A stretch of DNA of 5,244 nucleotides from Desulfobacterales bacterium. Lineage in GTDB: Bacteria; Desulfobacterota; Dissulfuribacteria; Dissulfuribacterales; JAMONC01. Below are positions 1-5,244 of this stretch, piece after piece; the stretch's first letter is position 1, and each line of letters begins with the position of its first letter. The notes beneath the pieces were generated by a model. That model saw only the letters and a program-made list of their open reading frames with translations, ran no database searches and was not told the origin of the DNA. The position numbers and the translations under genes are program-made. The stretch spans positions 1-5,244 of the forward strand of contig JAMONC010000355.1 of the NCBI GenBank assembly GCA_027066725.1. Reading direction: 5' to 3'.

Positions 1-263
1 ATAGAAAAGTTGAAGATAGACCTAACAAGCGTCCTCAAATGGCTGACTTAAGGGAATCTGGTGCTATAGAACAGGATGCAGATGTAATTATTTTTATTTA
101 TCGTGATGAAGTCTATAATAGAAGTGAAGATAATCCTAACAAAGGTATCGCGGAAATTATAGTAGCAAAACAGAGAAATGGTCCAACTGGTGTTGTAAAA
201 CTATCGTTTATATCAAAGTATTCATCCTTTGGAAACATCTATAAAGGTCCAGAAGAAATTTGA
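1..263 (+). CDS. dnaB: Replicative DNA helicase DnaB, C-terminal end (5' partial)
   Basis: This is the last 86 or so codons of the hexameric helicase that unwinds DNA ahead of the replisome. The gene enters from the left edge; the reading frame begins with the codon at position 3 and ends at TGA 261-263. Visible family motifs are 'KRPQMADLRESG', then 'IEQDAD', then 'FIYRDEVY', then 'KGIAEII' and 'KQRNGPTG', and they line up closely with the E. coli DnaB C-terminus. The Arg of 'KQRNG' (codon 174-176) corresponds to the E. coli Arg442 arginine finger, which contacts the nucleotide bound by the neighbouring subunit. The Walker A and B motifs and the N-terminal domain lie outside the window. The ATG at 39 is an internal Met (the usual family residue there is Ser or similar), not the start. 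The 3' end overlaps rsmG by 35 bases. Identification is firm. Confidence 0.96.
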   Translation, partial: RKVEDRPNKRPQMADLRESGAIEQDADVIIFIYRDEVYNRSEDNPNKGIAEIIVAKQRNGPTGVVKLSFISKYSSFGNIYKGPEEI

Positions 264-894
264 TTCCACGATTGCCCGTCTTTTAGAGCACGAAGGCATT
301 TATGATCCTTTAGTGCATAAGAGGCTTTTGTTCTATTTTTCTGAACTATATGATTGGAATAGACGTATAAATCTTACAGGCATAAAAGATCCTGAGATGC
401 TAGTTCTAAAACATCTAGGAGATTCCTTGGTACTTAGAAGGCACTTAGATGTTAAAGGAAAAATGATTGATATTGGAACAGGGGCAGGTGTACCTGGTTT
501 GATATTAAAGTTAATTGATACTTCGCTAGAAATAACTCTTGTAGATTCTGTTAGAAAAAAGATATCTTTTATAAATACTGTAATATCCTATATAGGGCTT
601 TCGGGTATAAAGGCATTACATCTAAGACTTTCTGGAGATAAATCTGATATATTAAAACTTGGTACAAGGTTTGATATTGTTATGAGTCAGGCTGTTGGTT
701 CTATAGAACTTTTTTTAAAGTTTTTTATGGCTATTTGTTCAAATAGATCAAAAGGATATCTATTAAAGGGTCCGAATATTAAAATAGAGATTGATGAGTT
801 TAAAAGAAATAACCCTTCTTTTGATTTTAAGATTATAAAAGATAAGCTACCTATTTTGGGGTATATTAGAAATATCTTAGTGTTTGAGAACTAG
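229..894 (+). CDS. rsmG: 16S rRNA (guanine(527)-N(7))-methyltransferase RsmG (GidB)
   Basis: This is a cytoplasmic SAM-dependent enzyme that methylates N7 of G527 in 16S rRNA; in other bacteria its loss gives low-level streptomycin resistance. The 221-residue length is normal. Family signatures in order are 'NLTGIKDP' (residues 48-55), 'KHLGDS' (61-66), the SAM-binding loop 'DIGTGAGVPG' (81-90), the acidic strand 'LVDS' followed by 'RKKISFI' (104-115), 'FDIVMSQA' (148-155) and 'LLKGPN' (178-183). One oddity: the usual 'SRA' motif reads 'SQA', so a normally conserved Arg is Gln154. The start chosen is TTG 229, because an in-frame stop lies at 196-198 and there is no in-frame ATG or GTG before the conserved domain. 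An ATT at 220 or 271 is a poorer alternative. There is no strong Shine-Dalgarno sequence, and the start sits inside dnaB, so translation is probably coupled to dnaB. The gene ends 2 bases from the lptD stop codon on the other strand. Confidence 0.94.
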   Translation: METSIKVQKKFDSTIARLLEHEGIYDPLVHKRLLFYFSELYDWNRRINLTGIKDPEMLVLKHLGDSLVLRRHLDVKGKMIDIGTGAGVPGLILKLIDTSLEITLVDSVRKKISFINTVISYIGLSGIKALHLRLSGDKSDILKLGTRFDIVMSQAVGSIELFLKFFMAICSNRSKGYLLKGPNIKIEIDEFKRNNPSFDFKIIKDKLPILGYIRNILVFEN

Positions 895-896
895 AT

Positions 897-3026
897 TTAT
901 TTTATTCCAACTCCACCAAGACCTGTTAAGATTATACGTACAAGCCATCTTGTTTCTTCTTGGTTTTTATTTAAAGTAGCAGTAACAGCCCAACAACCTC
1001 TATTATAAGTTATTCCATAGGTAGAACTAATTTCCGTACCCAATTTTAGATTTCTATTAGTGTTATAATTTATAGAAAAACCATAACCTAATGGTGTTGA
1101 GCAACCTAAACTCAATGTACGTTGTCCAGTTAAATGATTATATATAAAGTTTATACTAAGATGTTGTCCATATGGAGTAGAAAAATTACCTCTAAAGTTT
1201 TCATTAGTAACACCATATCCATATACGCTATAAGTCATATCATATCTAGTATTGATATATCTATTAGGAATGAAATTTATAGTAGCATATATATCTGAAA
1301 ATGGGTGTCTTTTTTCGCCAGATTTTAAGTTTTTAGTTGCTTCATTAATATCATATGATCCTGTAATTTCTAATCTAAATATATCAGTAAAATTATAAAA
1401 ATTATGTTTATTATCAGATCTATCTTTTGTTGTAATATAACTTACTAATTTTGCATAAATTTTATTTTCCTTTCTTAAGTTATCCAAAGCATCTATCTTA
1501 GGGATATAAGACTGATTTATAGAAGGTCTATACATATATCCTATATGGGGCTCAATGGTATGTAGATATCTATTATTATATACTTTATTTATATTGGTAG
1601 ATAAATCAATATTAAATTCTGGAACAACTCTATTTGCGTATCTTCTAATAGTTGAGTTATATTCTAAGTTATTAGTAGAATAAATTGTATCTTCAACGGA
1701 CGATTGAAGACTTAATATAGCTTTATTCCATAAATTAAGTGGTAAAGTTATTTTAGGTTTAATATCTATACGTTGATACCTTATATCTATTTTTCTGTAA
1801 TAATTTGTATAGCTTATCTGCCCACCATAGAATAGTGGTAATTTATCTATTCTCTTAGTAAGAGATATACCATAAATATATGGTAATACTTGAATTGTTT
1901 TATTTCTATCTTCAGTTATTAAATTATAGTTATATCTAAGCTCTGCTCCAGTAAAATATTCATTAAATGACCTTGTTAACTCTAATGTAGAAGGCCTTAT
2001 TACAGAGGTCTTATCTACTAAAGATCTTGAAAATTCATGTAAAAATATTTGATTGGTTTTATCATATCCCATTGGTCCACTGTTAAAGTCCTCTATAAAG
2101 TCTTTATCGCTTACTATATCAATATCTAGTTTAGATTTTATATTAAATGGTAGATTTTGATTGGCTTTGGCACGTAACCACCATCTAGATCGGCTATAGT
2201 TATTAGAAAAATCTTTTTTATTATCATGAATAAAGTTATATCTAATTATTCCTTTATCTTTTTTGCTTAAACAATATCTAAATTCTACTCCCTCCATCCA
2301 GCCTCTTTTAGTCATAGGATGTTGATAAAAGGTTGCATCCATATATTCACTAATTGCCCAGAAAAATGGCAAGTTTATTTCTAGTCCATTCTTATTTGAT
2401 GAAGAATAATAAGGAAATAAGAAACCTGTTTTTCTATATCTATTAACAGGTAATCCCACAATAGGAGTATATAATATGGGGATATTTTTAATTCTAAAGG
2501 TATCATGTATAGCCCATGCCATACCATCTAACGTAAGCTTAAGTTTAGCACACTTAAAGCTCCAGTCAGGGATTTTGCCTTTACATGTACTTATTATTGC
2601 ATCTTTAGCTACGTATTCGTTGACTCCTACCTTATTAATAATAGCAGCTTTTATATAAACATTATTTTTTCGTATAAATAGCGAGGCATTTCTTATAATG
2701 CCTGTTTTATTTTTACAGTTAATGATAGCAGATTTACCTTTTAATATATTATCTGGAGTTATAACAGTTAAATTACCAGATACAATTAACTTGTTAGATT
2801 TTTCTGAATAAACTATATTATTAGCTTTTATTAGTATATTATCTTGAATAATTGTTACATTTCCAATAGCAGAAATTGTACTATTATCTTGATAATAAAT
2901 TATTTTATTTGCATAAAGGTGCCATGGTAAAGAATTACTTTTTGCCAAAGCTACCGTTTTTAATAAAAAGGACGATAAAAATATAAACACTATTATCTTA
3001 CAGATATTCTTACAGACATTTCTCAT
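897..3026 (-). CDS. lptD: LPS-assembly outer-membrane protein LptD (OstA/Imp)
   Basis: This is the outer-membrane barrel of the LptDE translocon, which inserts lipopolysaccharide into the outer leaflet. From ATG 3026 it is 709 residues (E. coli has 784). Residues 1-28 form a signal peptide: basic start, hydrophobic core 'IIVFIFLSSFLL', cleavage after 'VALA'. An OstA-type periplasmic domain with repeated beta turns ('ANKIIYY', 'SAIGNVTI', 'VSGNLTV') covers about 36-165. The LptD barrel follows, with 'GLPVNRYRKTGFLFPYY' at about 191-207 and a C-terminal 'VRIILTGLGGVGIK'. Mature-protein Cys are at 104, 148, 159, 252, 642 and 678. Cys148, in 'TCKGKIPDWSF', matches E. coli Cys173 ('SCLPGSDTWSV'). 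Cys678, in 'GCWAV', matches the Cys724/725 region. An upstream in-frame TTG at 3062 would add 12 residues before the signal peptide and has no SD; a stop lies three codons before it. It follows the chemoreceptor terminator closely, and no clear promoter is visible. Confidence 0.93.
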   Translation of the reverse strand: MRNVCKNICKIIVFIFLSSFLLKTVALAKSNSLPWHLYANKIIYYQDNSTISAIGNVTIIQDNILIKANNIVYSEKSNKLIVSGNLTVITPDNILKGKSAIINCKNKTGIIRNASLFIRKNNVYIKAAIINKVGVNEYVAKDAIISTCKGKIPDWSFKCAKLKLTLDGMAWAIHDTFRIKNIPILYTPIVGLPVNRYRKTGFLFPYYSSSNKNGLEINLPFFWAISEYMDATFYQHPMTKRGWMEGVEFRYCLSKKDKGIIRYNFIHDNKKDFSNNYSRSRWWLRAKANQNLPFNIKSKLDIDIVSDKDFIEDFNSGPMGYDKTNQIFLHEFSRSLVDKTSVIRPSTLELTRSFNEYFTGAELRYNYNLITEDRNKTIQVLPYIYGISLTKRIDKLPLFYGGQISYTNYYRKIDIRYQRIDIKPKITLPLNLWNKAILSLQSSVEDTIYSTNNLEYNSTIRRYANRVVPEFNIDLSTNINKVYNNRYLHTIEPHIGYMYRPSINQSYIPKIDALDNLRKENKIYAKLVSYITTKDRSDNKHNFYNFTDIFRLEITGSYDINEATKNLKSGEKRHPFSDIYATINFIPNRYINTRYDMTYSVYGYGVTNENFRGNFSTPYGQHLSINFIYNHLTGQRTLSLGCSTPLGYGFSINYNTNRNLKLGTEISSTYGITYNRGCWAVTATLNKNQEETRWLVRIILTGLGGVGIK

Positions 3027-3028
3027 AG

Positions 3029-3033
3029 CCTTT
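3029..3033 (-). promoter_or_regulatory. Possible ribosome binding site for lptD
   Basis: The sequence AAAGG on the minus strand lies only 2 bases before ATG 3024-3026. The spacing is shorter than usual, so the site is weak support. It is the only purine-rich SD-like string near either candidate start, as the alternative TTG at 3062 is preceded by an A-rich tract. Together with the clean signal peptide beginning at this ATG, it tips the start choice to 3026. Confidence 0.3.
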
Positions 3034-3083
3034 GAGGTATCATGTAGGTTAATATTATTCAAGTTTTTTTAATAATCTTTGAT

Positions 3084-3113
3084 AAAAAAAGGCGACGCTT
3101 TTATAGCGCCGCC
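3084..3113 (-). terminator. Intrinsic (Rho-independent) terminator after the chemoreceptor gene
   Basis: Read on the minus strand, GGCGGCGCT (3113-3105) pairs with AGCGTCGCC (3099-3091) around a 5-base loop, ATAAA. This gives a 9-bp GC-rich stem containing one G-U pair. A run of seven T (3090-3084) follows at once. On the plus strand the G-U position becomes an A-C mismatch and no U-tract follows, so the element is directional. It ends transcription arriving from the chemoreceptor gene, about 55 bases past its stop codon. Confidence 0.92.
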
Positions 3114-3127
3114 AGTGGACGGGTATA

Positions 3128-3161
3128 GTGTAGGATTTTCAGGAGGAGCCAATCCTACTAC
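3128..3161 (-). repeat. Inverted repeat forming a hairpin with an anti-Shine-Dalgarno loop
   Basis: On the minus strand GTAGGATT (3158-3151) and AATCCTAC (3137-3130) are perfect 8-bp complements. Two more pairs (GT 3161-3160 with AC 3129-3128) form if A3159 is bulged. The 13-base loop is GGCTCCTCCTGAA. No T-tract follows, so this is not a second terminator. It lies 8 bases past the chemoreceptor stop codon in the 3' UTR. The loop holds CUCCUCCU, complementary to AGGAGG-type ribosome binding sites. Confidence 0.7.
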
Positions 3162-3168
3162 ACGTTTG

Positions 3169-5244
3169 TTATATTGTAAATTCTTCTACTAATTTTTGCA
3201 AGTTCATAGATAAATTATGTAATTCTTTTGCAGAGTCTTTTACATGATTGGCATTTTCTGCTGCCTCTTTAATACTTTCACTTATTGCCTCGCTTGCACT
3301 TGTAACTTCTCCAACTCTGGAGCTAGCTTGTTGGGTATTAGCACTAATTTCATTTGTTGTAGCAGTTTGCTCTTCAATTGCTGCTGCGATGCTATCGGAT
3401 ACCTCTGCCATTTTAGAGATGATCTCTACAACTTCTTTTGTAGCTTGAGTCGCAAGCTTAGATTCTGTTTGGAGTTCCTGTACAATTGAATCAATCTGGC
3501 TTACAGAATCACTAGTTTGTTTAGCAAGTTCTTTTACCTCATTTGCAACTACAGCAAACCCTTTACCAGCCTCTCCTGCACGCGCAGCTTCAATTGTAGC
3601 ATTTAATGCTAAAAGATTTGTTTGTTCTGCTATTGAACCTATTAGTTTACTCATTTCCCCTATCTTTTCGGCAGCATTAGCAAGATTCTCTATTACTTTA
3701 TCTGCAGATATAGTTTGTTCCTTAGCTTTTTGTGCTATGTCTCTTGCATTATTAGTATTTTGTGCAATTTCTGATACTGCAGCACTCATTTCCTCCATGG
3801 CAGCCGCAACTGCAGTAACGTTTTCATTTGCTATCTCAGAGGCTTCTGTGACCTCTGATGCTTTTTCAGCAATGTGCTCTGATGTATGTGCTAGATGTTT
3901 TGCTGTATCTGTCATAGAATCAGCTTGAGCCTTTACATCATGGGCTTGTTCTGCAATTTTAGCAATTAAAAAGCGCATTCTTCTTATAAAGGCATTTATA
4001 AAGGTTGCAACTCCTTCTACTTCATTAGTTATTGCCTTTTTATAAACAGGACACTTATCGCAAGAGCTATATTCCCCACTTAATATTTTAGGGCAGTGTA
4101 CTTCAGCGGCATAGGAGCCTGCCTCATACCAACAAGCAGCTTCTTTCCCATAAGAGGGACAATCTGTCTTACCACATTGCATAATTCTAGAACAATTTAT
4201 CTTTGGAACAGGTATCTCTTTTGTAAGATCAGTATCTCCTGTAGCCATTTCTTGTAGATGCCTTGTAAGGAAGTTCATAGGATTGATTACATATGAGTAA
4301 ATTATATAGTAAATTAAAGCACCTAATAACAATGCTATAGTTAGTCCAATCATAAATGTTCTATTACCATTTCTGGCTATCTCCTTTGCATGATTTAGTT
4401 CTTTTATTCTATTAGGTTCTACCTGATTTTTTATAGTAGCTGTTAAGCTAGCTTGCATTGTATCAAATATATTCCCAAATTCATCTCTTTTATTAATAAA
4501 TTTTTGTTTATCTTCTTGAAGCTTTTCCCATAGAGATTTTAGTGTATTAATATCATTTGTAACATCTGCTTCTATTAATTGACTTCTATGGTTTAAGGTC
4601 ATAAGATCAGTCCAATTTTTTAATCCTATATCAATTTGATTAAATAAACTATTTATATCTTGTGTTGCGACCTTTTCATTTATATATCCTTCAATTAAAA
4701 ATAGTAATTTATTAATAGGTATAACTATTTGCTGATTAGCTACCATATCTATATTAGCATTATTATAATATTTAATTAATCTATCACTTTTTTCACTTCT
4801 TTTTTGTAAATAGTTAACATGAGAAGTATTAAGTTTTTCTAATGTCTTTTGAATTTTATTTTTTGTATCTAATAGTTTAGATTCTGTATTATTAATATCT
4901 TTATTGATACTATCTAAATCCTCTATTATATTCTGCAATTTTGATAAATTTTGTATAATATTTGAACCTAATTGTTGAAGAGCTATATTGTTATTAGCTA
5001 ATTCTGTAAATTGATTTACTTGTTGTTTTGCATTTATAACACTTTCTTTTAATAATATTAAGTATTTACTGTTTTGTTTAATAAACCACTTTGTTTGTGC
5101 TTTATTGATATCCATAATTGGGTCTAATATGCCTTCATGTATATGTTCTTGAATATTTATCCAGTAGGCTAGATGTTTAGAAGCGGTATCTTGTAGTTTT
5201 AATGCATGCCATCCTGCTAACGCTAATATCAAAATTGTAATCAA
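3169..5244 (-). CDS. Methyl-accepting chemotaxis protein with cysteine-rich HAMP insertion (5' partial)
   Basis: This is a transmembrane chemoreceptor that controls CheA through CheW. The visible part is 691 codons; the right edge falls inside the first membrane helix ('ITILILALAG'), so the true start is beyond the window and the TTG at the edge is not evidence of a start. Residue numbers count from the edge. A periplasmic all-helical region spans about 20-290, a length compatible with a helical bimodular (HBM) or long four-helix ligand domain. TM2 is at about 296-319, and HAMP helix 1 at 321-336. A seven-Cys module follows at 351-398, and HAMP helix 2 ('NEVEGVATFINAFIRRM') begins at about 407. 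The cytoplasmic signalling coiled coil runs from 431 to 691, with the near-invariant hairpin tip 'EQTNLLALNATIEAARAGEA' at 540-559. Methylation-helix segments are 'AMEEMSAAVSEI' (482-493) and 'AIEEQTATTNEI' (622-633). There is no C-terminal CheR-tethering pentapeptide. The ligand is unknown. Confidence 0.95.
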   Translation of the reverse strand: MITILILALAGWHALKLQDTASKHLAYWINIQEHIHEGILDPIMDINKAQTKWFIKQNSKYLILLKESVINAKQQVNQFTELANNNIALQQLGSNIIQNLSKLQNIIEDLDSINKDINNTESKLLDTKNKIQKTLEKLNTSHVNYLQKRSEKSDRLIKYYNNANIDMVANQQIVIPINKLLFLIEGYINEKVATQDINSLFNQIDIGLKNWTDLMTLNHRSQLIEADVTNDINTLKSLWEKLQEDKQKFINKRDEFGNIFDTMQASLTATIKNQVEPNRIKELNHAKEIARNGNRTFMIGLTIALLLGALIYYIIYSYVINPMNFLTRHLQEMATGDTDLTKEIPVPKINCSRIMQCGKTDCPSYGKEAACWYEAGSYAAEVHCPKILSGEYSSCDKCPVYKKAITNEVEGVATFINAFIRRMRFLIAKIAEQAHDVKAQADSMTDTAKHLAHTSEHIAEKASEVTEASEIANENVTAVAAAMEEMSAAVSEIAQNTNNARDIAQKAKEQTISADKVIENLANAAEKIGEMSKLIGSIAEQTNLLALNATIEAARAGEAGKGFAVVANEVKELAKQTSDSVSQIDSIVQELQTESKLATQATKEVVEIISKMAEVSDSIAAAIEEQTATTNEISANTQQASSRVGEVTSASEAISESIKEAAENANHVKDSAKELHNLSMNLQKLVEEFTI
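4036..4200 (-). other. Cysteine-rich cytoplasmic module inside the chemoreceptor HAMP domain
   Basis: This segment encodes about residues 349-403 of the partial chemoreceptor. Seven Cys lie at 351, 357, 362, 371, 384, 395 and 398, with spacing C-x5-C-x4-C-x8-C-x12-C-x10-C-x2-C. Recognisable short motifs are 'QCGKTDCPSYGKE', 'ACWYEAGSY', 'HCPKILSGEY' and 'CDKCPVYK'. Similar 'CGK..CP.Y...CW' modules are known to me in signalling proteins of Desulfobacterota, where a metal or iron-sulfur site is a reasonable guess. The topology puts it on the cytoplasmic side, just after TM2, between the two HAMP amphipathic helices. The cofactor and stimulus are not shown by the sequence. Confidence 0.72.

Larger units (their letters stand above)
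3084..3163 (-). ncRNA. Candidate 3'-UTR small RNA with C-rich loop (unnamed)
   Basis: The stretch downstream of the chemoreceptor stop codon has the layout of a short regulatory RNA of about 80 nt. It starts with the hairpin carrying loop GGCUCCUCCUGAA. A single-stranded-looking C-rich linker follows (CUAUACCCGUCCACU, minus strand), and it ends with a strong GC-rich terminator hairpin and U-tract. The two C-rich segments could pair with ribosome binding sites of target mRNAs. I do not recognise a named family. No convincing promoter of its own is visible: the best pairing, TTGGCT with TATACC at a 19-base spacer, is weak and would start inside the element. If it is real, it is more likely processed from the chemoreceptor mRNA. 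It could also simply be a stabilising 3' UTR structure. Confidence 0.33.

Noticed and set aside
2476..2658. Plus-strand open frame of 60 codons opposite lptD
   Set aside because: It is a shadow of the lptD coding strand, with no ribosome binding site, no family resemblance and a composition explained by the antisense of LptD.
3060..3062. TTG as the lptD start codon, giving 721 residues
   Set aside because: It would place 12 polar residues before an otherwise normal signal peptide and has no SD. The ATG at 3026 gives a standard signal peptide, although the TTG cannot be fully excluded.
3064..3070. Run of seven T before lptD as a phase-variation tract
   Set aside because: A seven-base homopolymer is common in DNA this AT-rich, and it lies outside the preferred lptD reading frame.
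3128..3152. Sigma-54 or sigma-70 promoter in the minus-strand sequence TTGGCTCCTCCTGAA...TATACC
   Set aside because: The -12 GC element expected for sigma-54 is absent. For sigma-70, the TTGGCT and TATACC pair is a weak match with a 19-base spacer.
3141..3168. Perfect AGGAGG on the plus strand as a ribosome binding site for a small gene
   Set aside because: The nearest start-like codon is a TTG about 19 bases away that opens only about eight codons. The motif is better explained as the complement of a hairpin loop in the minus-strand 3' UTR.
3244..3489. Overlapping plus-strand open frames opposite the chemoreceptor signalling domain (also at 3737-3928)
   Set aside because: Conserved Ala-, Ser- and Glu-rich coiled-coil coding creates long antisense frames rich in Ala, Ser and Leu or Cys and Phe. 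They overlap one another in different frames and lack start signals.
5242..5244. TTG at the right edge as the chemoreceptor start
   Set aside because: It falls in the middle of the first membrane helix with the usual basic N-terminus missing, so the gene must continue beyond the window.
1..5244. tRNA genes, CRISPR arrays, insertion sequences, attachment sites or defence genes
   Set aside because: Almost all bases are covered by four recognisable coding regions. No regularly spaced repeats, transposase motifs, terminal inverted repeats or cloverleaf-like sequences were seen.

Overview
The window is a low-GC stretch of a Gram-negative bacterial chromosome. It shows strong bias to Lys, Asn and Ile codons, AGA for most Arg, and two likely TTG starts. 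An LptD protein means an LPS-bearing outer membrane. The style of the LptD (a 'TC.G..PDWSF' segment followed by 'TGFLFPYY') and of the cysteine-rich chemoreceptor recalls Desulfobacterota, especially Desulfovibrionales. The AT-richness would fit a host-associated or genome-reduced member. This placement is inference from remembered family features, not from a search.

Layout: two plus-strand housekeeping genes come first, the 3' end of dnaB (replicative helicase) and rsmG (16S rRNA G527 N7-methyltransferase), overlapping by 35 bases. They converge on a minus-strand block with only 2 bases between the stop codons. Reading leftward from the right edge, that block is a methyl-accepting chemotaxis protein gene (5' end cut by the window), a structured 106-base intergenic region with a clear intrinsic terminator, and then lptD (LPS outer-membrane translocon).

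The genes do not form one pathway. dnaB and rsmG look like a co-transcribed, translationally coupled pair. lptD and the chemoreceptor gene share a strand but are separated by the terminator.

Two features deserve most attention. First, the chemoreceptor carries a module of about 50 residues with seven cysteines, placed between the two helices of its HAMP domain on the cytoplasmic side. This suggests a metal, iron-sulfur or redox input directly into the signal converter. Second, the 3' UTR of the chemoreceptor gene contains a hairpin presenting a CUCCUCCU loop, complementary to Shine-Dalgarno sequences. A C-rich linker and a terminator hairpin follow it, which is the architecture expected of a 3'-UTR-derived small RNA. 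Neither is proven by sequence reading alone.
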